Below the pieces are notes generated by a model. It saw nothing but the letters and a program-made list of their open reading frames with translations. It was not told the origin of the DNA and ran no database searches. The translations under genes were made by a program, and so were the position numbers. Shown here piece by piece: positions 27,740 to 37,602 of a stretch of 64,000 nucleotides of DNA. Source of the DNA: Shimia litoralis (GTDB lineage: Bacteria; Pseudomonadota; Alphaproteobacteria; Rhodobacterales; Rhodobacteraceae); NCBI RefSeq assembly GCF_005518135.1, contig NZ_SULI01000005.1, forward strand, positions 62,001 through 126,000. Direction: 5' to 3'. Position 1 is the first letter of the stretch. Every line of letters begins with the position of its first letter.

Positions 27740-28615
27740 CTAGCGGGTCGGGACAGGCGTTTCGCCGCGATAGTCGTAAAATCCTTGGCCACATTTGCGG
27801 CCAACCCAACCGGCCTCGACATATTTCACCAGCAGCGGGCAGGGGCGGTATTTGGTGTCGGCCAAACCGTCATGCAAAACGTTCATAATCGCCAGGCAGG
27901 TATCCAGACCGATAAAGTCCCCCAATTCCAGTGGCCCCATCGGGTGGTGAGCCCCAAGTTTCATCGAGGCATCAATACTGGCCACATTTCCAACACCTTC
28001 GTACAAGGCATACACGGCCTCGTTGATCATGGGGATCAGAATGCGGTTTACGATGAAACCGGGGTAATCTTCTGCGCTGGCAGATGTCTTGTTAAGACGC
28101 TCGACGACGCCCAGCATGGTTTGATAGGTCGTTTCCGAGGTCGCAATGCCCCGGATCAGCTCTACCAGTTCCATCAGTGGCACCGGGTTCATAAAGTGCA
28201 CGCCCATAAACCGCTCTGGACGATCCGTTTTTGCGGCAAGGCGTGTGATCGACAAAGATGACGTGTTGGTCGCCAACAGAGTGTGATCTGCCAGAGAAGG
28301 GGCGAGTCCCGAAAATATCTGGTCCTTGATGGATTCGCGTTCGGTGGCGGCTTCGATCACCAGATCACAGCCCCCCAATTCACCAAGCTCTGTCGTTGTT
28401 GAAATTCTGGACAGGGCCGCTGCACGGTTTGCTTCGCTCATTTGCGATTTGCTCACCTGACGGGCCGTGTTTTTCTCGATGCGCGACATTGCTGATGTCA
28501 GGGCATCCTGTGAAATGTCGTTCAGCGACACATCAAATCCGGATGTTGCAAACACATGCGCGATCCCGTTGCCCATCTGTCCGGCACCAATGATGCCCAC
28601 AGTTTGAATATTCAT
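27740..28615 (-). CDS. 3-hydroxybutyryl-CoA dehydrogenase
   Basis: A 291-residue 3-hydroxyacyl-CoA dehydrogenase: NAD motif GIIGAGQMGNGIAHV at the N-terminus, the catalytic His/Glu region GVHFMNPVPLMELVELI near residue 140 and a C-terminal helical domain with DYPGFIVNRILIP. It would convert 3-hydroxybutyryl-CoA to acetoacetyl-CoA, the step after crotonyl-CoA hydration. The start at 28615 is just after the upstream aldehyde dehydrogenase stop (28620). Last gene of the gabT-gcdH-aldehyde dehydrogenase unit; no crotonase is in the window. Confidence 0.93.
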   Translation of the reverse strand: MNIQTVGIIGAGQMGNGIAHVFATSGFDVSLNDISQDALTSAMSRIEKNTARQVSKSQMSEANRAAALSRISTTTELGELGGCDLVIEAATERESIKDQIFSGLAPSLADHTLLATNTSSLSITRLAAKTDRPERFMGVHFMNPVPLMELVELIRGIATSETTYQTMLGVVERLNKTSASAEDYPGFIVNRILIPMINEAVYALYEGVGNVASIDASMKLGAHHPMGPLELGDFIGLDTCLAIMNVLHDGLADTKYRPCPLLVKYVEAGWVGRKCGQGFYDYRGETPVPTR

Positions 28616-28619
28616 TCCG

Positions 28620-30050
28620 CTACCCCGCAAAGCTGTATGCTGTTTTGACCATGGTATAAAACTCGGCGGCATAACGGCCCTGTTCCCGAGACCCATAAGA
28701 CGAGGCCCGTGTACCACCAAAGGGCACGTGATAGTCAACCCCGGCTGTGGGCAGATTGACCATGACCATTCCGGCTCGGCTTTGTTTCTTGAACGCGCGG
28801 GCGAATTTCAGACTGGATGTGCAAATGCCCGACGACAGACCAAACTCGGTATCATTCGCGGTGGCCAAGGCTTCGTCAAAGTCATCGACCTTGATGACGG
28901 ACGCACAGGGACCAAAGATTTCTTCGCGCGATGACCGCATTGCGTTGGTGGCATTCAAGAACAGGGCAGGGGCTTGGAAGTAGCCTTCGGTGTCGCGCTC
29001 CAAACGCTCGCCGCCGATGACCTCTGCGCCGTCTTTTTGGGCAATATCGACATAGCTGAGATTGTTCATCAACTGCTTTTCAGACACCACAGGGCCGATG
29101 TGCGTATTGGGGTTCAACGGGTTTCCGATATTAAGCGCCAGCGCCTCTGTTGACAGGCGATCTACAAACGCATCGTGAATACCTGCCTGAACGATGATCC
29201 GGCTTGTGGCTGTACATCTTTGCCCTGTCGAGAAAAACGCCGCGTTCAGGACCGTGGGTACTGCAATGTCCAAATCGGCGTCATCCATGATGACCATCGG
29301 GTTCTTGCCGCCCATCTCGAGCTGAATCTTTTTCATGCCTTGCGCGGCTTGAACGGCCATATTGCGCCCAACCGGCACCGAGCCGGTAAAGGAAATGGCA
29401 TCAACATCGGGGTGGGTCACAATGGCGTTCCCCACAACCGACCCTTGACCCATCACAAGGTTAAACACGCCCGCAGGACAGCCCGCCTCGTGAATGATCT
29501 CGGCAAGGATATGCGCGGTTGCGGGCGTCAGATCGGCAGGTTTGAACACCACCGTGTTGCCATAGGCCAGCGCAGGGGCGATTTTCCATGCCGGAATGGC
29601 AATGGGAAAGTTCCAAGGCGTAATCAGGCCGACAACGCCGACGGGTTCACGCTGAACCTCGACATCGACGTCGGGCCGGACAGAGGCCACCGCGTCGCCT
29701 GCAACCCGAATGGCTTCGCCTGCGAAAAAGCGGAAAATTTGCGCGGCGCGTGCCGTTTCGCCAATCGCTTCGGCAAGGGTTTTGCCTTCTTCGCGGGCCA
29801 GAACAGTTCCGATTTCTTCTTTGCGTGCAAACAGACGCTGGGCCACAGCCTCGAGCATATCAGCCCGTACCTGCGGTGATGCGCCGGCCCAAGCTGGCAA
29901 AGCTGCGCGTGCGGCTTGTGCGGCTTGATCTACATGTGCTTGCGACGCACGTGCATAGACCCCGACAACTTCGGAGATGTCAGCAGGGTTGCGATTTTCA
30001 ATGGCATCTTCGCCATCCAGCCAATCACCGGCAATCAGGTTCTGTTTCAT
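28620..30050 (-). CDS. gabD: succinate/glutarate semialdehyde dehydrogenase
   Basis: A 476-residue NAD(P)+-dependent aldehyde dehydrogenase with catalytic Cys279 (FFSTGQRCTAT), general base Glu245 (LEMGGKN), cofactor motif TPWNFPIAIPAWK near 145-156 and FTGSVPVG near 221. It oxidises a semialdehyde to the dicarboxylate. Beside gabT and gcdH the likely substrate is glutarate semialdehyde, though succinate semialdehyde and 2-oxoglutarate semialdehyde are close alternatives. The 105-base gap before it carries two hairpins. Confidence 0.8.
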   Translation of the reverse strand: MKQNLIAGDWLDGEDAIENRNPADISEVVGVYARASQAHVDQAAQAARAALPAWAGASPQVRADMLEAVAQRLFARKEEIGTVLAREEGKTLAEAIGETARAAQIFRFFAGEAIRVAGDAVASVRPDVDVEVQREPVGVVGLITPWNFPIAIPAWKIAPALAYGNTVVFKPADLTPATAHILAEIIHEAGCPAGVFNLVMGQGSVVGNAIVTHPDVDAISFTGSVPVGRNMAVQAAQGMKKIQLEMGGKNPMVIMDDADLDIAVPTVLNAAFFSTGQRCTATSRIIVQAGIHDAFVDRLSTEALALNIGNPLNPNTHIGPVVSEKQLMNNLSYVDIAQKDGAEVIGGERLERDTEGYFQAPALFLNATNAMRSSREEIFGPCASVIKVDDFDEALATANDTEFGLSSGICTSSLKFARAFKKQSRAGMVMVNLPTAGVDYHVPFGGTRASSYGSREQGRYAAEFYTMVKTAYSFAG

Positions 30051-30155
30051 AACGAACTCTCGAAAAAATCAGGGAATAAGGTGGGGAAAGCAGGGGAGTG
30101 CGCTTTCCCCGAGTGAAAATAGCCACTTCGGGGGGGAATTGGCTATTTTCGGGGG
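30051..30155. promoter_or_regulatory. intergenic hairpins between gcdH and the aldehyde dehydrogenase
   Basis: Two stems fill most of this gap: GGGGAAAGC/GCTTTCCCC at about 30083-30106 and GAAAATAGCCA/TGGCTATTTTC at about 30114-30143. Neither has a clean T run on the minus strand. They may be processing or partial-termination signals that set unequal expression within the operon. Confidence 0.5.
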
Positions 30156-31370
30156 TTAAAAGAAGGCCTGCAGTCCGGTTTGTGCGCGACCAAGGATCAA
30201 CGCATGCACATCGTGGGTGCCTTCATAGGTGTTGACGGTTTCCAAGTTCACCATGTGGCGAATAACGTGGAAATCCAAAGAGATGCCGTTGCCGCCGTGC
30301 ATGTCGCGGGCGTGGCGGGCGATCTCGAGGGCTTTACCACAGTTGTTGCGCTTGATCAGCGACACCATTTCAGGTGCGGCCTTGGCTTCGTCCATCAAAC
30401 GACCAACACGCAATGCAGCTTGCAGACCCAGAGAAATCTCGGTTTGCATGTTGGCAAGCTTGAGTTGGAACAACTGGGTTTGGGCCAGTGGTTTTTTGAA
30501 CTGTTTACGGTCCAGACCGTATTGACGTGCACCGTGCCAGCAGAATTCTGCTGCGCCCATGGCACCCCAGGCGATACCGTAGCGTGCGCGGTTCAAGCAT
30601 CCAAATGGACCCTTAAGGCCTTCAACATTGGGCAACAACGCGTCTTCGGAGACTTCGACATTGTCCATCACGATTTCACCCGTGATTGACGCGCGCAAAG
30701 ACACTTTTCCTTCGATTTTTGGCGCGCTCAGGCCGGGTGTGCCTTTATCAAGCACGAAGCCGCGGATTTTGCCGCCATGGGCTTCTGATTTGGCCCAGAC
30801 CACAAACACATCTGCGATGGGTGCGTTGGAAATCCACATTTTGGACCCGTTCAGCACATAGCCACCGTCGGTCTTTTTGGCTGTGGTTTTCATGCCGCCG
30901 GGATCAGAACCCGCATCTGGTTCGGTCAAACCAAAACATCCGATGTATTCACCAGACGCCAGTTTTGGCAGGTATTTGCTGCGCTGTTCAGCAGAGCCAT
31001 AGGCATAGATGGGGTACATCACGAGGCTGGATTGCACCGACATCATCGAGCGATAGCCGCTGTCGATGCGCTCGACCTCACGCGCCACAAGACCATAGGT
31101 CACATAGCCGGCACCAATTCCGCCGTATTCCTCGGGGATGGTTGTGCCCAACAGGCCCATCGCACCCATTTCGCGGAATATCTCGGGGTCGGTTGTTTCT
31201 GTGGCATAAGCTTCGGTGACGCGCGGCATCAGCTTGTCTTCGGCGTATGCGCGGGCTGCGTCACGCACCATGCGTTCGTCTTCGGTCAACTGATCCTCAA
31301 GAAGAAATGCATCTTCCCAGTTAAATGTAGAAAGCTCGGGGCGCGACTGCGCAGATAGATGTTCTGTCAT
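30156..31370 (-). CDS. gcdH: glutaryl-CoA dehydrogenase
   Basis: A 404-residue acyl-CoA dehydrogenase of the glutaryl-CoA subgroup, with [33 protein letters not shown] and the catalytic-Glu region [17 protein letters not shown] near residue 385 as markers. The FAD enzyme oxidatively decarboxylates glutaryl-CoA to crotonyl-CoA and passes electrons to ETF. Arg residues that bind the gamma-carboxylate in the family are consistent with the sequence but were not mapped exactly. It lies 15 bases after gabT and is in the same unit as the aldehyde and 3-hydroxyacyl-CoA dehydrogenases. Confidence 0.92.
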   Translation of the reverse strand: MTEHLSAQSRPELSTFNWEDAFLLEDQLTEDERMVRDAARAYAEDKLMPRVTEAYATETTDPEIFREMGAMGLLGTTIPEEYGGIGAGYVTYGLVAREVERIDSGYRSMMSVQSSLVMYPIYAYGSAEQRSKYLPKLASGEYIGCFGLTEPDAGSDPGGMKTTAKKTDGGYVLNGSKMWISNAPIADVFVVWAKSEAHGGKIRGFVLDKGTPGLSAPKIEGKVSLRASITGEIVMDNVEVSEDALLPNVEGLKGPFGCLNRARYGIAWGAMGAAEFCWHGARQYGLDRKQFKKPLAQTQLFQLKLANMQTEISLGLQAALRVGRLMDEAKAAPEMVSLIKRNNCGKALEIARHARDMHGGNGISLDFHVIRHMVNLETVNTYEGTHDVHALILGRAQTGLQAFF

Positions 31371-31384
31371 AAGTGCCTCTATGT

Positions 31385-32686
31385 TTAGGCCGCGTTGGCG
31401 GTTGTGTTAAGGGCGGCTTCAATCGAAGCCTCAATGATATCAAGGGCTTCATGAACCATCGGCATCGGTGTTGTCAGCGGTGGCAGCAAGCGCACGGCGT
31501 TCGCACGTGTGCCACATGGCAAGATGATCAGGCCGCGGGTTTCTGCCTCGGCGATGATCGCTTGGGTTAGGGCAGGATCGGGATCGTTGCTTGTGCGGTC
31601 GGTCACCAGTTCAAAGGCAACCATGGCACCCAAGCCACGGACGTCGCCGATGGCTTCCATGCCTTGACGTTCGGCCAATGCGGTCAGGCGTGCCTTGATG
31701 GCATCGCCGATCTCAACGGCTTTGGCGCACAGGTCTTCTTCTTCGATCACATCCAGAACCGCGTTTGCAGCGGCAACCGCCAGTGGGTTGCCTGCATAAG
31801 TCCCGCCGATGCCGCCCACAGGGGCAGCATCGACGATCTCGGCCCGACCGGTGACGGCTGAGAGCGGAAATCCGCCAGCCAGACCTTTGGCCATGGTCAC
31901 CAAATCGGCGGCCACGTCAGAATGTTCAAATGCAAAGAGCTTCCCTGTTCTTGCGATGCCCGATTGGACTTCATCGGCAATCAACAGCATGCCGTGGGTG
32001 TCGCAAATTTTGCGCAGGGCGCGCAGCAATTCAGGCTGTGCTACGTTAAAGCCACCTTCGCCCTGAACAGGTTCGATAATGATTGCTGCGACGCGCTCTG
32101 GGTCGATAGAGCTGCGCAGCATGTTTTCCAGCACATCCAAGCTGTCTTGAACGCTGACGCCGTGGAATTCGTTTGGAAACGGCACATGGACCACTTCGGC
32201 AGGCATTGCGCCAAACGCTTTTTTGTACGGGTTCACTTTGCCACACAGCGCCATGCCCAACAGGGTGCGGCCATGGAATGCGCCAGAGAATGAAATAACG
32301 CCGGACCGACCTGTATAGGCACGCGCCATTTTGATCGCATTTTCAACGGCTTCTGCACCGGTTGTCACCAACATTGTCTTTTTCTCGAAGTCACCCGGTG
32401 TCGAGGTGTTCAGCCGCTCGGCCAGCGAGATATAGCTCTCGTATGGGGCGACGTGAAAGCAGGTGTGGGTGAAGCTTTCGGACTGTTTTGCGACCGCAGC
32501 CATGACTTTGGGGTGACGGTGGCCGGTGTTATTCACGGCGATTCCGGCAGCGAAATCGATATACCGTTTCCCGTCCGCATCCCACAGTTCGGCGTTTTCG
32601 GCGCGCGTGGCATAGATTCCACGTGTCGATACGCCTTTGGCGACTGCGGCCTCGCGGCGCGTTTTCAAATCTTGGCTGGCGCTCAT
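31385..32686 (-). CDS. gabT: 4-aminobutyrate/5-aminovalerate aminotransferase
   Basis: A 433-residue class-III PLP aminotransferase. Motifs are [57 protein letters not shown] and the PLP-binding Lys in [15 protein letters not shown] (about residue 270). It transaminates omega-amino acids to semialdehydes. GABA and 5-aminovalerate are both possible; the gcdH and CoA-transferase neighbours favour 5-aminovalerate, from lysine breakdown. Start 32686 has an AGGAG upstream; an ATG at 32707 is less likely. Confidence 0.92.
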   Translation of the reverse strand: MSASQDLKTRREAAVAKGVSTRGIYATRAENAELWDADGKRYIDFAAGIAVNNTGHRHPKVMAAVAKQSESFTHTCFHVAPYESYISLAERLNTSTPGDFEKKTMLVTTGAEAVENAIKMARAYTGRSGVISFSGAFHGRTLLGMALCGKVNPYKKAFGAMPAEVVHVPFPNEFHGVSVQDSLDVLENMLRSSIDPERVAAIIIEPVQGEGGFNVAQPELLRALRKICDTHGMLLIADEVQSGIARTGKLFAFEHSDVAADLVTMAKGLAGGFPLSAVTGRAEIVDAAPVGGIGGTYAGNPLAVAAANAVLDVIEEEDLCAKAVEIGDAIKARLTALAERQGMEAIGDVRGLGAMVAFELVTDRTSNDPDPALTQAIIAEAETRGLIILPCGTRANAVRLLPPLTTPMPMVHEALDIIEASIEAALNTTANAA

Positions 32687-32721
32687 GGCGAATCTCCTGT
32701 TGTCCATAATTTGGATATCAT

Positions 32722-32743
32722 ATTGCTCAATTTATCGAGCAAT
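32722..32743. promoter_or_regulatory. palindromic operator candidate between gabT and the XRE-cupin gene
   Basis: An inverted repeat ATTGCTC-N8-GAGCAAT lies 36 bases upstream of the gabT start and 69 bases before the regulator start. This is where a repressor of the XRE-cupin class would control both directions. Binding is inferred. Confidence 0.6.
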
Positions 32744-32811
32744 GCTAGCTAAAAGTTGCGCAACATCCTTCGATTCGACTAATATCGAGAGGATTGGCAT
32801 GGAGTAGGACG

Positions 32812-33393
32812 ATGGTAGATGAATTTGATGTAGGGTCACGGCTAAAAGCGCTTAGATTGCAGTTTTCTTTGTCTCAAAGACAACTTGCTGAGGCGGCTGG
32901 TGTGCCACACGGTCAGATTTCGATGATCGAAACAAACCGTTCGAGCCCGTCCGTGGCCAGTTTGCGCAAAATATTGGGTGGATTTGGCATAAGCATGTCT
33001 GAGTTTTTTGAGCCAGATGCCGTCACAACCCAACAGCCGTTCTTTACCCCAGGAGAACTGCGCGATCTGACATCGCTGTTGTATCAGGGGAACGAACCGG
33101 CCCAACAAAAGATCGAAATCAAACAGGTTGGAGACGCCAAAGCGCACGGCCTGCAGATCTTGCACGAACGCTATGAGGCGGGTGCGGACACGGGTGGATC
33201 GATGATCGAACATGATTCAAACGAGGGCGGCATCGTCATTTCTGGCGAGTTGGAAATCACGGTTGGGGCTGAAATTCGTGTTCTCAAGGCCGGCGATGCC
33301 TATTTGTTTGACAGCCGCGAACCGCACCGGTTTCGCAATATTTCGGACCGTCCGGCCGAGGTGATTTCGGCCTGTTCGCCTCCATACTTGTAA
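32812..33393 (+). CDS. XRE-family regulator with C-terminal cupin domain
   Basis: A 193-residue regulator with a Cro/C1-type HTH (about residues 8-62, SLSQRQLAEAAGVPHGQISMIE) and a cupin domain (about 105-185, GGIVISGELEITVG and DSREPHRFRNI) that binds a small ligand. This class (PuuR-like) controls polyamine and amino-acid catabolism. Start 32812 has GGAG upstream; 32794 is an alternative. It is divergent to gabT and 54 bases ahead of the CoA-transferase, so it probably regulates the 5-aminovalerate/glutarate genes on both sides. Confidence 0.9.
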   Translation: MVDEFDVGSRLKALRLQFSLSQRQLAEAAGVPHGQISMIETNRSSPSVASLRKILGGFGISMSEFFEPDAVTTQQPFFTPGELRDLTSLLYQGNEPAQQKIEIKQVGDAKAHGLQILHERYEAGADTGGSMIEHDSNEGGIVISGELEITVGAEIRVLKAGDAYLFDSREPHRFRNISDRPAEVISACSPPYL

Positions 33394-33447
33394 GTCTCAC
33401 GTATCCGATGTGTGCGTTTTGCCCATCACAATCATAAGGAATGATGA

Positions 33448-34554
33448 ATGTCTCCTCTTGAAGGTTTGAAAGTCGTCGAATTGGCGCGCATCTTGGCAGG
33501 ACCATGGATCGGCCAGTCGCTGGCGGATCTGGGTGCCGACGTGGTCAAAGTCGAAGCCTTGTCTGGCGATGATACACGCAAGTGGGGGCCTCCCTTTATT
33601 GAACGCGATGGGGATACAACAGCGGCCTATTATTATGCGGCCAATCGCGGAAAAGACGTGGTGGTGGCTGATTTTCGCACCGAAGAAGGGCAAAAAATTG
33701 TCCGCGACCTTGTGGCGGATGCTGACATTCTGGTTGAGAATTTCAAAGTTGGCGGGTTGGCTAAATACGGGTTAGATTATGACAGCCTCAAGGATTTGAA
33801 CCCGCGTTTGATTTACTGTTCTATCACCGGTTTTGGTCAGGACGGCCCCTATGCCAAACGTGCGGGATATGACTTTTTGATTCAGGGCATGTCGGGATTG
33901 ATGTCGATCACAGGCGAGCCTGACCGCCAGCCGCAAAAGGTCGGCGTGGCGGTGACGGATGTGGTCACTGGTCTCTATGGCACAATCGGGGTTCTGGCGG
34001 CGGTCGAACAACGCCACCGCACAGGAAAAGGCCAGCATATCGACATGTCGCTTTTGGATTGTGCCACTGCGTTGTTGGCCAATCAGGCGATGAATTTTCT
34101 GGCGACAGGGGACAGCCCCAGCCGGAAAGGCAACGACCACCCCAATATTTCACCCTATCAGGTTTTGCCGACCTCGGACGGGCACATCATTCTGGCGGTG
34201 GGCAATGATGGACAATACCAGCGCTTGTGTGGCGTACTGGATCGGACAGATTTGGGGGAAGATGCCCGCTTTGCCACCAACCAGTCGCGGGTTGAACACC
34301 GCGCTGCGCTGACTGCACAGCTTGAAGATGCTTTTGGTGCGTGGAATTCAAAAGATCTGTTGGTGGCCCTCGAGGCGGCGACGGTTCCCGCTGGGCCGAT
34401 CAATTCGATTGGACAAGCGTTTGACGATCCCCAGATCAAAGCCCGCGGGATGGTGATCGCCCCCGAAGGCGTCAAAGGCGTGCGTGGGCCATGGAAATTC
34501 TCGGACGCTGAACTGGCTCTGTCCAAGAGCGCGCCGACCTTGCCCACCTCATAA
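33448..34554 (+). CDS. CaiB/BaiF CoA-transferase, probable glutarate CoA-transferase
   Basis: A 368-residue class-III CoA-transferase. Markers are LARILAGPWIGQSLADLGADVVKVE, NRGKDVVV, the catalytic-Asp region FLIQGMSGLMSITGEPD near residue 150 and GQHIDMSLLDC. It moves CoA between carboxylates. Next to gcdH, glutarate activated with succinyl-CoA is the obvious reaction (SUGCT-like), supplying glutaryl-CoA. Other dicarboxylates are possible. Followed by two hairpins that end the transcript. Confidence 0.83.
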   Translation: MSPLEGLKVVELARILAGPWIGQSLADLGADVVKVEALSGDDTRKWGPPFIERDGDTTAAYYYAANRGKDVVVADFRTEEGQKIVRDLVADADILVENFKVGGLAKYGLDYDSLKDLNPRLIYCSITGFGQDGPYAKRAGYDFLIQGMSGLMSITGEPDRQPQKVGVAVTDVVTGLYGTIGVLAAVEQRHRTGKGQHIDMSLLDCATALLANQAMNFLATGDSPSRKGNDHPNISPYQVLPTSDGHIILAVGNDGQYQRLCGVLDRTDLGEDARFATNQSRVEHRAALTAQLEDAFGAWNSKDLLVALEAATVPAGPINSIGQAFDDPQIKARGMVIAPEGVKGVRGPWKFSDAELALSKSAPTLPTS

Positions 34555-34559
34555 ATAAG

Positions 34560-34590
34560 AACGGCCGCAAACGATTGGTTTGCGGCCGTT
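34560..34590. terminator. strong hairpin after the CoA-transferase gene
   Basis: A long stem AACGGCCGCAAAC/GTTTGCGGCCGTT with a 5-base loop, starting 6 bases after the CoA-transferase stop. It sits between convergent genes, so it can act from either strand, although T runs are short. Confidence 0.75.
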
Positions 34591-34604
34591 AAGATATTGT
34601 GTTT

Positions 34605-34640
34605 GGTCTGCGTCGATATCGTCGCAGACCTTTTGCTTTT
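34605..34640 (+). terminator. second terminator between convergent CoA-transferase and dctM
   Basis: Stem GGTCTGCG/CGCAGACC followed by TTTTGCTTTTT on the plus strand, a standard intrinsic terminator for the CoA-transferase transcript. It reaches the dctM stop codon at 34640. Confidence 0.8.
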
Positions 34641-35959
34641 TAGAACAGCAAGCTTGGTAACCACAAAGCAATCTGCGGGAAGCTGACCACCAGAATAAGC
34701 CCGATGATTTGCAGCGCCACAAACGGCAGAGCCGCCATATAGATGTCACCGATGGTGACCTCTGGGGGGGCAACCGAACGCATATAAAACAGATTATAGC
34801 CGAACGGCGGGGTCAGATATGCGGATTGCATCGACAGGATGAAGAGCACCGCAAACCAAGTTGTGTCATACCCAAGGTCGCGCACAATCGGCACGAACAG
34901 CGGCACAGTGATGAACACGATAGCGAAATCATCCAAGAACATCCCAAGCACAAAATACGTGATCAGCATCGCAATAATGACCAGCATCGGAGACAGATCA
35001 AAGTCTTCGATGAGTTCCCCGACAATCATGCCAGCCCCAAGGCCCACATAGATTTTCGAAAAGAACACAGCGGCGATTGTGATCCACATCAGCATGCCCA
35101 TCAACTTGGTGGTGGTCAGCATGACATAGCGCATCATATCCCAGCTGACGCGGCCATGAATGGCGGCGATCAACAAAGACCCTGCAGCGCCGATTGCCGA
35201 TGCTTCGGATGGCGATGTGATGCCCCCAATGATGCAGCCCAAGACGGTCGCGATCAATGCACCCGGTGCAATCAAGTGCCGAAGCGACTTGAGCTTTTCA
35301 ATGCCGCTAAAGCGTTCGCTTTCCGGGGCAGGGGGGCCAAGTTCTGGGTTCAAACGACAGCGGATCAGGATGTAGGTGATATAGATACCCGCCAACATCA
35401 GACCGGGCATAAGTCCAGCCGCAAACAATTTGCCTACGGAATCCCGGCTCAGGAAGGCATAGATGATCATCAGGACCGACGGTGGGATCAAAAAGCCCAA
35501 GGCCCCGCCAGCCATGATGGTTCCGGTCACAAGTCGTTTGTCATAGCCGCGCTTAAGCATTGCAGGCAGCGCGATGATGCCAAGCGACACAGTGGCCGCA
35601 CCAGAAACGCCAGCCATTGCAGCAATCAGCGCGCAAATGATCACGGTTCCGACACCCAGACCGCCAGGAAGGCCGCCCATCAGTTTGTGGATCATCTCGA
35701 ACAGGTCATCGGTGATGCCTGACCGCTGAAGCACAAGGCCCATAAAAATAAAGAGCGGCAATGCCACTAGCAAAAAGTTGTCCATTGCGCTGTAGGTTGA
35801 GCTGACCAATAGGTCCAGACCACCAGGGCCCCACAGCATAAAGGCGCTGCCTACGCCACAAATTGTCAATGCCCAGGCCAGTGGAGACCCCACCGCCATC
35901 AAGGCCAACATCGACAAGAACATGATCGCTGTCACAGCAAGCGGATCGAGTTCAGCCAT
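34640..35959 (-). CDS. dctM: TRAP transporter large permease
   Basis: A 439-residue DctM-type membrane protein with about 11-12 helices, including FMGLVLQRSGITDDLF, GVSGAATVSLGIIALPAMLKRGY and GALGFLIPPSVLMIIYAF. It couples Na+ to import of a substrate delivered by DctP. Start 35959 has a GAGGAA upstream; 35980 is an alternative. Third in the dctP-dctQ-dctM order. Confidence 0.93.
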   Translation of the reverse strand: MAELDPLAVTAIMFLSMLALMAVGSPLAWALTICGVGSAFMLWGPGGLDLLVSSTYSAMDNFLLVALPLFIFMGLVLQRSGITDDLFEMIHKLMGGLPGGLGVGTVIICALIAAMAGVSGAATVSLGIIALPAMLKRGYDKRLVTGTIMAGGALGFLIPPSVLMIIYAFLSRDSVGKLFAAGLMPGLMLAGIYITYILIRCRLNPELGPPAPESERFSGIEKLKSLRHLIAPGALIATVLGCIIGGITSPSEASAIGAAGSLLIAAIHGRVSWDMMRYVMLTTTKLMGMLMWITIAAVFFSKIYVGLGAGMIVGELIEDFDLSPMLVIIAMLITYFVLGMFLDDFAIVFITVPLFVPIVRDLGYDTTWFAVLFILSMQSAYLTPPFGYNLFYMRSVAPPEVTIGDIYMAALPFVALQIIGLILVVSFPQIALWLPSLLF

Positions 35960-36007
35960 AATTATTCCTCTCTCGGGCAATCATCCGACCACCCGCATTA
36001 ATCTGCT

Positions 36008-36583
36008 TTAGTCTTTGACAGCTTTCAGAAGCTCTGGGTCGATGTCGCTTTCTTCTTCCTTCGTGCGCGGATCGACATATTGAATGCCAAAGAGCGTCAG
36101 AACAGAGCGCAAAAGCTCTGCAATGTTCTGAAGGATGACCAAGCCAACCGCGATTGGGATCACGGTTTTGATCGGATAAACCGCTGGTTGCCAGATGCTT
36201 TTGTTCGAGTATTCGCGAACGGCCCAACTGTCGGCTGCGAATTCCACAGACATTTTAAAGAAAACGCCCAATACGATCAGGCCAAGTGTGAAAATGATCG
36301 TGTCACAAAAGGCTTTTCCGCGGGGCGGCATGATTCCGTAAATCACTTCTGAACGCACATGTCCTTGATGCCGCAGCGTATAGCTACCTGCTAACATACA
36401 AAAAGCACCATAGAGCATGGTGCTTGTCTCGTGGGCCCAAATTGTAGGTGAGTTGAGGAAGTATCGAGCCACAATTTCCAGCACAAGCACGGAGATCATG
36501 GCAAGCGTCAGCCAAGAAATGGCCCGCCCGACGAATTCGGACAGGCCATCCTGAATGACAAGATATCTTGTCACCAAGCTCAT
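36008..36583 (-). CDS. dctQ: TRAP transporter small permease
   Basis: A 191-residue DctQ-type protein with four membrane helices (about 15-35, 50-70, 92-112, 138-160), ending in an acidic tail. Its start overlaps the stop of dctP, so the two are coupled. It forms the membrane complex with DctM. Confidence 0.9.
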   Translation of the reverse strand: MSLVTRYLVIQDGLSEFVGRAISWLTLAMISVLVLEIVARYFLNSPTIWAHETSTMLYGAFCMLAGSYTLRHQGHVRSEVIYGIMPPRGKAFCDTIIFTLGLIVLGVFFKMSVEFAADSWAVREYSNKSIWQPAVYPIKTVIPIAVGLVILQNIAELLRSVLTLFGIQYVDPRTKEEESDIDPELLKAVKD

Positions 36584-37602
36584 TACAGGCGCCCTTGCGC
36601 TTTCGCATTTGCGACCAGAGCGTCAATGAACTTCTGGTTGCGCTCAGAGCGTGCTGCTTCTTCTTGCCAGATGCTTTGTGCTGCTTTTGTCAGCTCTTTC
36701 GAGTCTGCTTCCGGAAGTGTTGAGAACTCGAATGTGCCCTCTGCAACACCTTCGTTGCCTTCAGCAAGCCATTGGTGAATGTCTTCGGCAAATTGCGCGA
36801 TTGCAACTTCGAGGATTTGCTTGTGCTCGTCCGACAGCTTTTCCCAAGCGGCTGGATTGGCGAGGAATGTCTCGGTCCAGCCCGGCATCAGCATGTTCAG
36901 GAAGGTATAGTTTGTTGCAGTTTCGTGCAGCTTGAGTTGTTCGTACTCAACTGGGCCACCATAGATCGCGCCATCAATCACGCCAGTCGACATGCCGATA
37001 TAAAGCTCTTGAGCGGGCAGATATACTGTTGGAATGCCGAAAACGTTCAGAACCTTGGCAACGTTGGATGTTGCGCGGATTTTGCGGGTTTTCAGATCTT
37101 CCAGAGATGTCACTGGCTCTTTGGTCAGCAGGTCATAGTTGTGACCATAGCCTTTGCCCAGATATACGGTACCGGCTTCGGCATAGGCTTCTGTCAGCAG
37201 GGCATCAACTTCGGGGCTGTTAAAGATTTCTTTGGCTTCTTCAACGCTTGTCCATGCGCCGGGAAGACCTGCTTCAATGTTGCCGATGTCGATTTGGCCA
37301 GACCAGTAGCCGCCTGTGCCGTGCACGATGTCGATGGTGCCTTTTGACACAGCGTCTGCGAATTGATCAGATGCCACCAGCTCGCCGCCGCGGAAATACT
37401 GAATGCGCAGAGTTCCGTTAGAGGCTTCTTTAACAGAGTTTCTGAACTTCTTGGCGATCGCGTCGATCTCTGTGCCATAGAATGTATGGAAGCGCAGACG
37501 CACGGTGTCCGATGCGGCAGCTGTTGTGGCGACGGTCGCCAGGGCGAGAGCGCCCGAAATCGCGCCCAAGGCAGCGCGACGAGTAAATGTGCTGAAGTTC
37601 AT
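36583..37602 (-). CDS. dctP: TRAP transporter substrate-binding protein
   Basis: A 339-residue periplasmic DctP-family protein with a possible Tat signal (TRRAALGA at residues 8-15, cleavage near Ala29). The carboxylate-binding Arg segment is present as KTRKIRATSNVAKVLNVFG near residue 165. The ligand is a carboxylate or carboxylate-like compound and cannot be named from sequence. Transcribed divergently from the ATP-grasp gene, so the ligand may be related to the amide-type chemistry encoded there. Confidence 0.9.
   Translation of the reverse strand: MNFSTFTRRAALGAISGALALATVATTAAASDTVRLRFHTFYGTEIDAIAKKFRNSVKEASNGTLRIQYFRGGELVASDQFADAVSKGTIDIVHGTGGYWSGQIDIGNIEAGLPGAWTSVEEAKEIFNSPEVDALLTEAYAEAGTVYLGKGYGHNYDLLTKEPVTSLEDLKTRKIRATSNVAKVLNVFGIPTVYLPAQELYIGMSTGVIDGAIYGGPVEYEQLKLHETATNYTFLNMLMPGWTETFLANPAAWEKLSDEHKQILEVAIAQFAEDIHQWLAEGNEGVAEGTFEFSTLPEADSKELTKAAQSIWQEEAARSERNQKFIDALVANAKAQGRL

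Noticed and set aside
34709-35722. 337-codon open frame on the plus strand
   Set aside because: It is antisense to the TRAP large permease and has the His/Gln/Asp-rich composition of a shadow frame.
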